From assembly GCA_037355855.1 (NCBI GenBank), contig CM074765.1, positions 3,286,001 to 3,350,000 on the forward strand: DNA of 64,000 bases, read 5' to 3'. The notes beneath the pieces were generated by a model, which had not been told where the DNA came from, made no database searches, and saw only the letters and a list, made by a program, of their open reading frames with translations. Position numbers and translations under genes: made by a program. Every line of letters begins with the position of its first letter. The first letter of the stretch is position 1. This document shows, in pieces, positions 32,435 through 41,644 of the stretch. This DNA is from Pseudo-nitzschia pungens (Eukaryota; Bacillariophyta; Bacillariophyceae; Bacillariales; Bacillariaceae).

Positions 32435-33375
32435 ACATCAAAGTTAATGATTCTGGTCTTGGAATTCGGCTTTCGCGGAGATTCGTTCCGTCGAACGTAG
32501 AGATGGAGCGATTCGATTGCGTGTAGTCTGTGTCGTGACACAATTTGTGAGGATATAGCACGGTGGCTTTGCTTTTCCACCTGCGAGAAGACACACTCTT
32601 CAAGGGAAAAGCACATGGCTGACTCGTAGTTGAGATATGATTTGCATGTGATGCGTATCGGATTGGGACGGATTTGAGATTGATTTTGAATTTTGAAACG
32701 GGACTCTACCGTACGGTACGTTACCTTACCGGTAGATCAACGGCGCCGCAGTGTGAAGCATCCCGCAGATGGATGCCTTAGCAAAAGCAGTGATCAACAA
32801 GACAGAAAAAGCTTTCCGTTTCTAAAACGCAACGCTAACTTACGGTACCGAAGTTCGAGTACCACGTAAGTACCGATTACGTACCGGTCCGTACAAGCAC
32901 ATTTTACGTACTATACGGTACAATAGTGTACGGTAGGTCGTGTCTTACCAACATTACAACGAACGTACGTACGATGTACGACAAAAACCTTATTCTTATT
33001 CGTAACTCATAACTATACTGTACTACCTATGATCCGATACTATGTACCACTACTTACCCAGGGTACCTTACCTACTTACTTCTGATTAGCCCCCCGCCCG
33101 CCCAAACTGATGAAGTACTTCGTAATTACTAATTACTCGTACGGTATGTCGGCCCTTGTAGGCCCTTGCACGGTAAGTTACCCCGTAAGTTACCGTACGC
33201 ACAAGTGATCTTACTCAGCCCATCGGGGTCAAGATGGCAAAGCTGGGATAGATCCGTCTCGATTGATTCTGGGGTAAGGTTACTTGTACGAGAGAGAGAG
33301 AGAGAGTGTGTGTGTGTGTATATTTGTTGCCTGTGAATCGTTCGTATCGGAACAAAAACGTTTTTGGTGTCTGCA
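32435..33375. other. Intergenic, rich in TACCGTACGGTA palindromes
   Basis: 32705-33230 is dense in ACCGTACGGTACG, ACCGGTAG and CGTACGTACG motifs. At 33290-33320 GAGAGAGAGAG passes into GTGTGTGTGTG just before the next gene. No gene seen. Confidence 0.6.
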
Positions 33376-33822
33376 ATGGCGGCAAACAACGCGAACAAAA
33401 ACAAAAACAACAACAACAACAACACGAACGACGATGACGATCTGTACGGTGACCTGGACCTCACCCTCGAAAAACCAAGGGCGGTTCTTCCCGCATCCGA
33501 GACCAGTGGAACGAGAATAGGTGCCGATCAGCGCGAGCGAAAGATTCCACCCTTCGCTCGTTCGAGCGGCCGAGCATCGAACGCAAACGCGAATGCCAAC
33601 GCGAATGCCAACGCCAAACCGGTTCCGGTCGCGGCATCGGATTTCGCCCGGTTGAGGGCCGAGAACGAATCGATGCGGGAACGAATCCGGGTCCTGGAAG
33701 AGGAAAATTCGCGGCTGAGACGGAACATCGGGACGCTCTTTCGGACCGCCAAGAACGAGATCCAGCGAAAGGACGACCAGATCGAGCGGTTCCAGCGGCA
33801 ACACGAAGAGCAACAGCGGTGA
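33376..33822 (+). CDS. Small FLASH/CASP8AP2 N-terminus-like coiled-coil protein
   Basis: 148 residues, starting at the first ATG (GCAATGGCG context). The N-terminus is Asn/Asp-rich, then D-D-L-Y-G-D-L-D, reminiscent of the D-I-Y-x-x-L-D motif near the start of animal FLASH. The middle is an Ala/Asn repeat. Residues about 95-145 form a coiled coil with E-N-S-R-L-R-R-N-I-G, then T-L-F-R-T-A-K-N-E-I-Q-R-K-D-D-Q-I, which follows the FLASH coiled-coil consensus N-I-x-x-L-x-[KR]-T-A-[RK]-x-E-I-x-R-K-D closely. In animals this part of FLASH works in histone pre-mRNA 3' processing. The function here is inference; the protein ends right after the motif and lacks the long animal C-terminus. Confidence 0.6.
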   Translation: MAANNANKNKNNNNNNTNDDDDLYGDLDLTLEKPRAVLPASETSGTRIGADQRERKIPPFARSSGRASNANANANANANAKPVPVAASDFARLRAENESMRERIRVLEEENSRLRRNIGTLFRTAKNEIQRKDDQIERFQRQHEEQQR

Positions 33823-35008
33823 TGGTTGCGTTCGGAGCGGAGGCGCGCAGCGCAAGACACGACACGACAAAAACAGGGGGAACCGTGGTTTGACGGGACT
33901 CGTTCGTTCATTGCGCGAGTGCCACGGTCGCACACTGGCTACACTCACGTTCTTGTTGCGGACGAACGAGCTACTATTGAGTCGACGGGCAACCGGAAGA
34001 TTCATTCCCGATGCGGCATGAGGCACGAGTTCGCAGCGAGGATCATCTACACGTACGCACGCACGCACGCACGCACGTATGCAGGAATGCGATTTGCAAC
34101 ACCGCGATGGGGATCGGTTTTGGTTTTTTCTCGCTCCGGTCCCGTCTCGGCTCGGCTCGGCTGTTCTGCAGTCGGAGCGTCCGACTCACTCGATGGCGTG
34201 TCGAGCTCGGAGCTGAATGAATCTTGACGAGAGCACCAGTTCTATGGTTGGGGCGCGCAATTCCCAACGCGAGCCCGACCGTCGAGGAACGCAATTGTTT
34301 TGAGCTGACGATTCACGCAAGGTCGATACACTGCGGTGCACTCGAAACGAAAACCGTTGGTTGGTTTCCTTTTGGATTGCCTCTGCTACCGAGATACCAA
34401 ATTCGAGAGTCAACCGTTGGGAAGAAATCGGAAGAACAACAATGCAGCAAACTGCGGCACCCGCAACATGCCTTTGAGAAACAGCGATCGGGACGCGGGG
34501 GCAGCAGACATCGATCGTTGCGACAATTCCAATACGAGTGCTCGTGCAACGCAAATTCTGGTTGTTTGTTTGCTTGTTTGTTTGTTTCCGACGCGCAGCC
34601 ACCACAGACTTTCATTAGCTACACAAAATTTTGAATTTTACGAGTTTCCTATTCTCTTCGTCGCGTTTGCATCTGAATCCATCGGTTGTTGTTGGGTTGT
34701 TGAAAATTGACTAGTCCGAATGCCGCCGACACGACTCGGGAGTGCTTTGGATTCAGAGCGCACCGAAACAGTGTGTGGATTCATTCATTCCCTGCGGCAT
34801 GGAAGCGTGCGCCACCATCTCCCTGCGATCAATCCAACAGTGAACCTAGCAGAGCGGCATCCTCATCTCGAACGGTACTTTTTCGTTGACGACTGAATCA
34901 TTGTTGCGGTCGGTCGGTCGGTTTTGCGGTTCACGACCATCGTGTCGGGTGCAGATGGTAGTGTTTTCGTCGTTGGATCGATCTGCGCGACAAACACAAC
35001 AAAACAAA
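33823..35008. other. Intergenic, nothing firmly supported
   Basis: Higher GC than other intergenic DNA, with overlapping open frames on both strands, none with recognisable protein features. Contains a CGCACGCACGCACG microsatellite at 34058-34076, a GGCTCGGCTCGGCT run near 34148-34165 and a TTTGTTTGCTTG run at 34563-34587. It may include the 3' UTRs of both neighbouring convergent genes. Confidence 0.5.
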
Positions 35009-35875
35009 TCAGTACCCGTCTTTTGTGCTGTAGGTCTTGTGTACCGTTCCCGCGCCTGTTGCGCTCCCATTGTCATTGTCATGACCATCGCTCTCGCCGT
35101 TGTATCCGATCGACACGCACGCCACGCAGCACACCCCGACGTCGTCGTCGTCCCCGAGCTCCTCCACCACCCGCCCCGAGTGGAATTCCAGGCCACCGGC
35201 GACGACCTCGATCGGCAGGAGCTTCCCGTAGGGAAAGACCTTGGCCACCTCCAGTGCGTCGACCGACGCCAGCGCCTCGCCGGGCCGGTCGGAAGGCGGG
35301 GGCACCCCGAGCCGGACGTGGATGAGCATTTCCCTGCGGCCTCCGGGAATGTGGTCGATGACGCCCGGGATGGAGTTGAACTCTATGGCGTTGCGGACGG
35401 CCCGGACGGCGGCCTTGGTGGCAAAACCGTCGCTTTGCCGGTCTCCGTGCTGGTCCACGCCAAAGCCGAGCTGGACGAAAAAGAGGTTCTTCGGGAAACC
35501 ATTGGTTTTTTCGTCGTCGTCGTCGACCAGTTCGGCCCCGAGGCCGAGGCGCTTCCACTCCTCGCTCCAGGAGGGACGCTCGCTCCGGGCGGCCATCAGG
35601 TCGGACCAGGAGTTCGAGTTCGTGTTCGAGTTCGAGTTCGGCGCGGTGAATGTCTCGTCACCGTTCGAACGGCATCCGAGGGTCGCCCGGAACGAACGCG
35701 CAATCGCACGCGACGGCGACGGCGACGGCAGCGAGGTGGTTGGGACTCTCGACGCTGTCCGCGGGAGCGGGCACCGATTCGAACGAACGGAGGCCATTCG
35801 TGGAAGGCACGACGCCAGTACCTTCCGATGCCGGTGCAAGGAGGCAAAACGACCCATGGTTGTTGTCACACTCAT
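35009..35875 (-). CDS. lin0512-family conserved protein
   Basis: 288 residues, ATG at 35875, single exon. From about residue 130 it matches the lin0512 family: F-F-V-Q-L-G-F-G-V-D-Q-H-G, T-K-A-A-V-R-A-V-R-N-A-I-E-F-N-S-I-P, then I-P-G-G-R-R-E-M-L-I-H-V-R-L-G-V-P, a V-F-P-Y-G segment, V-E-V-V-A-G-G-L-E-type residues (here I-E-V-V-A-G-G-L-E) and V-S-I-G-Y near the end. The family is a small bacterial and eukaryotic protein of unknown biochemical role. The first 90 residues are Arg/Ser/Pro-rich with few acidic residues, like a mitochondrial or plastid presequence, though no clear signal peptide is seen. A short Asn/Ser repeat and an Asp run (D-D-D-D) are insertions. Confidence 0.8.
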   Translation of the reverse strand: MSVTTTMGRFASLHRHRKVLASCLPRMASVRSNRCPLPRTASRVPTTSLPSPSPSRAIARSFRATLGCRSNGDETFTAPNSNSNTNSNSWSDLMAARSERPSWSEEWKRLGLGAELVDDDDEKTNGFPKNLFFVQLGFGVDQHGDRQSDGFATKAAVRAVRNAIEFNSIPGVIDHIPGGRREMLIHVRLGVPPPSDRPGEALASVDALEVAKVFPYGKLLPIEVVAGGLEFHSGRVVEELGDDDDVGVCCVACVSIGYNGESDGHDNDNGSATGAGTVHKTYSTKDGY

Positions 35876-36537
35876 CTCCGATCAACACTCAGTCCACAAC
35901 TGACAAATGACGGTTGTTGCGACGATGCAATCATCACAAAAAACAGTTTTAACGGGTGCAGTCCAATCGAAGTAGGAATACGGGTAAACCTTACGTACAA
36001 GTGATTCCGGTACCGTAGCACATAGCATCTGACATAATTTACCGGTACGGATGGAATTACAACTCCAAGAACAAATCCAAGATCAGTCGTATTCTGAATT
36101 CGTGACTTGCGAGCGGTGCAGAAAGCTACCGCATGTTGAAGTGCTTGGGATACGGGAACCGTGCGTGATGTTCTATGTGAGTCTCCTATTGGAAGTACTG
36201 GCACCATTGCTAAAAATAACTGCAAGACCACAAGATATCAACCAATCATATCTAAGCTATGTGAAGGGATGTCAAGACAGATGTCACATTGGCCATTAAC
36301 AGCCATCCGGATAAACGGATTGTCCCTTGGATCCAGGGGCACCTGCTTGGATCGACAATCCGATGGTGTCATACTTTTCTCTTTTATCTTTCAGATTTCG
36401 TAGAATTCTCTACTGTTTCAACAAGAAGAACAAAAAAATAAAGATACGGGAGCCTAAAGGTATTACCGTATTCCTATTCTTTGGAGTTGGCAGGGAGTAA
36501 ATGACCAAACAAATAATTCTTGTAGCACAGAGAAACG
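35876..36537. other. Intergenic between divergent genes
   Basis: Likely promoters of the lin0512 gene and the cupin gene. ACCGGTA at about 36043 and GGTACCGTAG near 36010. No gene seen. Confidence 0.5.
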
Positions 36538-38103
36538 ATGATGAAACCAAGTCAACCTTGCATTTTCCTTCTTTCCACAGTGATCGGCATCACTGCGTCA
36601 TTTTCTTCCATCGGTCTTCCCGCTTTACGAAGAACCGAATTGACAAAAGGGGGCAATGCGAAAGATACGGCAAACGCTGTCGACACCACCCTTCGATTGG
36701 GATATCTCGATCCCGAATTCTTTCGTCGGGGAGAAGTCTCCGGAAACATAGACGATCAACCGCCTCTCGATGTCGACGACGAATACGTCCAGTTGGGATC
36801 CTTTCCGGTGGAGGGACAGGGGGCAATCGGGATCAAATTTGTCGTAGAAGAAGGTATCGAAGAAGTGAAATTTCGCTTCGATCCCGACGAATGCTCATCC
36901 AATTCCCCGGCTCCGGATCATCCCCCGCACCCCATCCTGCACACCATCAGCAACAGAGATGGATGGACCATAAAAGATCTCGTCACAAACGAAGTACTCG
37001 GGAAGGCACCACCCACCGATAATTGCCTGCCTCTGCTGAATAATGGCAGAAACGAAACGTTCTGGATGTCCTTCGATAAGGAGAACCTGATTCTTCGCGG
37101 CGGAACCGGATACATGCTTACTGCTTTGGAGTTGGTCAACAAGACTTTCAACGCGACCAATCCTGCCGTTAGAGAAGCGTACACGAAAAATTACGGAAGG
37201 CTCCAGCGCTACTCCATTTACAAACCCGATTGCGCCATGAAAAACGGTGACTACAAGCTTTTCCCTTCCAAGTACCCCATCTACAAGGATCTTCCACCCA
37301 TCGTAAAGGCCCACGAGGAAATCTCGCTGGAAGATCTCGATACCGGAAGCGCCATCTCCATCAAAGAATTGTCTCCCGAATGCCAGAGACTCTACGAGAA
37401 CGTCGCCGGTGCGAACATCAGAATCGATCCCCCGGACTTTCCGGACTTTGCGCAAGCCATCGATCATTCCATCAACTTTGGGTTTTGCAAGGAGACACTG
37501 GCGAAAAAGGCAAGGGGTGAATTCAAAAACGGGGGTTCCGAATACGATGCGAACGAAACCTATCTCCGGATCACTCTGGGAGCGAACGCCGGGGACAGTC
37601 CCGGAATCCCCTACGTCATGGAAATCTGGCCCCCCGGATGCTACAGTCCCATTCACGATCACAGCCAGGCAAACGCCATCATCAAGGTGCTCCACGGTTC
37701 CCTGACGACCCGCTGGTACGAGAGCCTCGATCGCGTCCAGCAGGCAAGGACGGAAAATCCCCGGGCGCCGGTGAAGCCCTACGGCCAGGCCGTTGTGTCC
37801 GAGGGCGACGTGACGTGGTTGGACGATCGGCAGTTCCAGACCCACCAGTTGTTCAACCACAACGTCGACGGAACGGCCTGCGTCACGATTCAGTGCTACA
37901 TGTACAACGACAGCGACAACAGTCACTACGAGAACTTTGATTACGTCGGAGGAGGCGGCGACAGCAACATCTACCCCTTTGTCCCAAACTCGGATTTTGA
38001 CTACGGGGATTTCAAAAGCAAGCTGCAACACGAATTCTCAAAGTACAAGAGAGAGGCCGAACCAAAACCCGACTTCAAAAGTTTGAAAGAGAAAGAAGAT
38101 TGA
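36538..38103 (+). CDS. Secreted-type protein with C-terminal cysteine-dioxygenase-like cupin
   Basis: 521 residues, single exon; two adjacent ATGs (36538, 36541) could start it. The N-terminal 22 residues are a signal peptide followed by S-F-S-S-I-G-L-P, which could be a weak plastid motif. Residues about 75-220 form a beta-rich region I do not recognise. The C-terminal region is cupin-like: W-P-P-G-C-Y-S-P-I-H-D-H-S, giving His373 and His375, and T-H-Q-L-F-N with His436, the three-His iron site of thiol dioxygenases. The Cys that forms the Cys-Tyr crosslink in animal cysteine dioxygenase is replaced by Ala, as happens in many bacterial and thiol-dioxygenase relatives. Likely an iron-dependent thiol dioxygenase; substrate unknown. 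Confidence 0.75.
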   Translation: MMKPSQPCIFLLSTVIGITASFSSIGLPALRRTELTKGGNAKDTANAVDTTLRLGYLDPEFFRRGEVSGNIDDQPPLDVDDEYVQLGSFPVEGQGAIGIKFVVEEGIEEVKFRFDPDECSSNSPAPDHPPHPILHTISNRDGWTIKDLVTNEVLGKAPPTDNCLPLLNNGRNETFWMSFDKENLILRGGTGYMLTALELVNKTFNATNPAVREAYTKNYGRLQRYSIYKPDCAMKNGDYKLFPSKYPIYKDLPPIVKAHEEISLEDLDTGSAISIKELSPECQRLYENVAGANIRIDPPDFPDFAQAIDHSINFGFCKETLAKKARGEFKNGGSEYDANETYLRITLGANAGDSPGIPYVMEIWPPGCYSPIHDHSQANAIIKVLHGSLTTRWYESLDRVQQARTENPRAPVKPYGQAVVSEGDVTWLDDRQFQTHQLFNHNVDGTACVTIQCYMYNDSDNSHYENFDYVGGGGDSNIYPFVPNSDFDYGDFKSKLQHEFSKYKREAEPKPDFKSLKEKED

Positions 38104-39204
38104 AATCTAATATACCTGTAGAGGATACTCATATCGCAGTGCATTCATATATCATTATTGTTGTTCTCCTCATCAAAAAGTGTACCTTCCAACTCTGACA
38201 TCTTCAAAATTGCGAGTGCTGGTTTTAATACCGAGAACTGCGACTACGTGTATGTAGGAGGGCGCGTCTTGATGAGAACAATTCTGTTCGATGCGGAATC
38301 ATTTTTGAATTTTAATCTTATCGAAAACAGTGCTGGCTTGATTTTCCAATATGGAATCAAGTAAGAGTAACTTAATTACGAGTAGTCGCACACGGCAAAC
38401 GCAAGGACATGGAAAATGATGGTCGTGCTGCGAAGAACCATAAGTATAAGATAAGATTATTGTCGTTCGTGCCCGAGCAGTTCTCCGCACGATTTTTTTT
38501 CTGAATTGACATTTTTCGGCTCGCTCTTCGAACATGTGAGCAGGAATTTCGGTCCGTTCGTCCGACCCTGCGATGGCTCGAGAAAGATTTCCATGAAAAA
38601 GATATAGGCCCGATACAATATCTTTTTCTGAATTTCATACGAAGTACTCGTACTTCGTATTTTTTAAAATTAAAAAAATATGTAGCCGTACGAAATTGAA
38701 AAGCGATGAAACGCAATCGACGTTGATTTTCGAATGCGTTTTCGCGTTTTCTGTAAACCCATATCGAGGTTTCCATGGGACAGGCTGTAACCTCAACCGC
38801 AAGGTCCTTGTTGTCTGCCTACCGGTACTGTACAACAACTGAATGGATGTGAGGAACAACAAGAAAGAAGCAAGTTTTTGATTTTTTTAAAAAATAATAA
38901 AACACGAGAATTATCTTCCTGACGTTTTCCGTAAGTCTTACGGTATTTCCTACCTGCGTCTTTTTCGTTCTCATCGAAAAAAAAAAGAATTCCAGTACTA
39001 TGTACCGGTATCGTACGTACGTTCGTAGGAACAAAAGAAATTTCGGTTGCAACGTTTGTGCATTATATCCTCGTAGCATTAGTACGTAAGATTTATGAAC
39101 ACCGTACCGCATAGAAACTAAAAACAGGACCCGAAAAAGATCGAGAGATATTGTTGTACGATAGTGTACGTAGTACTTCGTACAAGTAGTAACTTACTCT
39201 TCAT
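38104..39204. other. Intergenic, AT-rich
   Basis: No supported gene. Contains TACCGGTA at 38818-38826 and GTACCGGTATCGTACGTACG around 39001-39020. It ends at the second copy of the four-hairpin array. Confidence 0.55.
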
Positions 39205-39332
39205 TACCGGGGGAAATTTCTTTAAATGAGCCTCGTTTTCACGAGTCCTTGTGAAAGGGATTTTTCCCTGGAGCAGCGCCGGCTACGCCGGCGTGTAAAC
39301 GACACGCTCCGCGTGAATCCGAAAAAATTCCG
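39205..39332. repeat. 128-bp four-hairpin array, copy 2 (solo)
   Basis: Identical to 22192-22319 except for two substitutions, one in the first loop and one between hairpins three and four; no stem base changes. No recombinase, resolvase or left-end motif is found nearby, so this is either a solo end or a self-contained short element. TACC occurs at the left border and again just right of the end (39334-39337). Confidence 0.9.
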
Positions 39333-39798
39333 ATACCACAACATTCCAGTTGCTGTTGGCAGTGGTTCGTTTCGAATTTCGCAAGAATTAATCAACAAAA
39401 TGCTGCAACATTGGTAACAATAGTGAAGTGTCTCATTAGTTACTGCATTCCATTACGACCCTTGGCACGAACCAAAACCATCCGAGCCAACCAACAAAAT
39501 CTCATCTCTTCCGATTCCGTACGGTACCTGAAAGCCAAGCCGTTCGCTGCTGCATTGCCATTTCTACTGGGTGATACAATGACACGGGAGAATAATATCT
39601 TCTCATCGGCAGCATCCTTCCACATATTATTATAAAATCAGCTACGCCTAGAGCCTTGCATTTTGAAGATTCGCAGCGTACGTGCGGCATAGAGAATTAT
39701 TCATAAGCAATACTACTATTACTACGCAAGGTAATTACTCCGCAAATACCGTACAGTGCGACCTAACACGAATCCTTCGTCGCGGTTTCGGGAATTCG
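39333..39798. other. Upstream region of the RgpF-like gene
   Basis: No gene seen; in-frame codons upstream of the ATG at 39799 are open but contain no ATG. Presumed promoter and 5' UTR. Confidence 0.5.
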
Positions 39799-41043
39799 AT
39801 GGCGATCATCAAGATTGCCGCGCGAAGCGACGAGCTGTGCATCGTGGTGCTGATTGCTTTGGCCGTCTATTCGATTTGCAGCCAGATCCGATGGTCGCTG
39901 AGTCCTCCCTTTCCTTTCGACGACAACAACGACGCCACCGCCACCGTCACTCGCACCCAGAGTCTCGCGATCGAACCGATCGGTCCCCTCTTGGGTCGTT
40001 CGAGTTGGGTTCGCACGCAATCGCAATCGCAACCACACTCACACTCGCACTCAGAAAACGAATCGTTCGAAAAAAGCAAAACCAACAAAACCAACAACAG
40101 CAACCAAAACAGCAACGAGAAGAAGAATCCCCTCCGCGTCCTGGTCATTGCCACGGCACCGAGAACGGCCAAGCACATTGTTTCGCTGTGGGGCTCCCTC
40201 GAGTGTTTTTCGGCCGACGTCGACCACGTGGCGCTGTCGGGACCGATCTGGAGCAAGCCCATCCTGGAGCAATTTCTGGAGGAGGCCACCTCCAGGATCC
40301 CGCGGTTTTCTTCCCCGGGAGAGGGAACCGAGGTTTCGGAGGGGAGGGAGAAGACACCGCAACGTGTGACGCTGGAGGGAATGGTCACCGTCAATGATCG
40401 GTACGACGTGGGATTGTGGTGCGATGCCCTGGAGCGAATGGGGATCGGATCCTCGTCGTCGCCGACAACCCCGATCGACCAGATCGGCCTGCTGAACGAT
40501 TCCGTCTTTGCGCTGCGAGAATTCACGGGAATCCTGTCCGCCCTGGACGAGAAAAACGCCAGCATGACCTCCCTGAGCTACTCGCTCGAGGACCTGGAGG
40601 GGACCGGCCCGGACCACTACTGGCTGGAGAGCGTGTGGCGGGGCTTTGACCAACGGGGCATCCGAACCTTTGTCGACCACAGCTGCAGGCCCGCCACCGA
40701 CCCCCTCTTTTGCTCCCGGAGGTGGTGGGGCCGCAAGGGCTGCATCGTGGAGAATTTCGAGCGGGCCATGGCCCGGCGATTCCCCCGGAACAAGATCTTC
40801 GGGCTCTTTCAATCGGACGTCCCGGAGGAACTGTTGACGCGGAGGCACGCCTTCCACACGTGGGTCCGGCACCCGCCCTACTGGAACAAGATGGTGGAGG
40901 AGGAGGGCTTTCCCGTCTCCAAGGTCAACTGGGGGGAGATGATCGCCTCGATCGACGACGAGCGGTTGAAGCCGTGCACGTCGCACCTGGACCGATCGTG
41001 GCTAGAGACGCTGGACTTTTCGGCGGCCGAATCTGCCATTTGA
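39799..41043 (+). CDS. Type II membrane protein, RgpF-like glycan-synthesis domain
   Basis: 414 residues from the first in-frame ATG (39799). A signal-anchor helix spans about residues 12-30. A Ser/Gln/His/Asn-rich stem follows to about residue 115. The lumenal region starts L-R-V-L-V-I-A-T-A-P and contains G-L-L-N-D-S-V-F-A-L-R-E, then H-Y-W-L-E-S-V-W-R-G-F, matching the L-N-D-S-V and H-x-x-S-x-F-x-x-F pattern I associate with rhamnan synthesis protein F-like glycosyltransferases. The C-terminus has conserved-looking W-V-R-H-P-P-Y-W-N-K. Expected to act in the Golgi on cell-surface glycans. Family assignment is from motif memory and only moderately firm. Confidence 0.6.
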   Translation: MAIIKIAARSDELCIVVLIALAVYSICSQIRWSLSPPFPFDDNNDATATVTRTQSLAIEPIGPLLGRSSWVRTQSQSQPHSHSHSENESFEKSKTNKTNNSNQNSNEKKNPLRVLVIATAPRTAKHIVSLWGSLECFSADVDHVALSGPIWSKPILEQFLEEATSRIPRFSSPGEGTEVSEGREKTPQRVTLEGMVTVNDRYDVGLWCDALERMGIGSSSSPTTPIDQIGLLNDSVFALREFTGILSALDEKNASMTSLSYSLEDLEGTGPDHYWLESVWRGFDQRGIRTFVDHSCRPATDPLFCSRRWWGRKGCIVENFERAMARRFPRNKIFGLFQSDVPEELLTRRHAFHTWVRHPPYWNKMVEEEGFPVSKVNWGEMIASIDDERLKPCTSHLDRSWLETLDFSAAESAI

Positions 41044-41644
41044 ATGGATCGGATCGGACCGGATCGGATGAGAACCGGGTGGGCTTTTGAGATGCAGTTC
41101 GACGGAATGCGATGCGACGGAATGCGATGCAATCGGTGGGACTCGGGTTCCGCCGGTCCGGTCCGCAAAGAACCTTCTGCCGCCCCGCCCCTACCGACGG
41201 CAACGAACACGGGAGAACTCGGAGGAGGAGTACTCGTACCCACCCACCGCCAAACGTTTCGCAAACCAGACGATTGCGTTGCCGATGCAGACAAGGATTG
41301 CGGCAATCGTTACTCGTTGGTTGGAAGTGCGCGTGCACGTGCACCGTCAGTCACCGACATTGGCATGCAAATGGAAATGGAAATGGCACATGACCCATGG
41401 CAGGGAGGGACAGTGATCCGGCCGGAGTTCGATGAAACGGGAGAAGAACGAACGATGCATTGCGAACACGTCTGCCGATTGGGATCGCAGGACCGGAATG
41501 CAACACACCGTACAAAACTATTATCATCATCGAAGAAACATATTATTAAAAAATTGCAATGCATTATTGTATTTTACCAATAGTTTGATCATCTTGGACC
41601 GGCGTTTTGTGTTGACCGACCCTTCCGTCCCGGATCGGATCGGA
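41044..41644. other. Intergenic between convergent genes
   Basis: Begins with GGATCGGATCGGACCGGATC and GATGCGACGGAATGC repeats just after the stop. AT-rich near 41515-41600, where 3' ends probably lie. No gene seen. Confidence 0.5.

Noticed and set aside
34886..36004. Plus-strand frame of 372 codons
   Set aside because: Antisense of the lin0512-family gene, which has family motifs on the minus strand.
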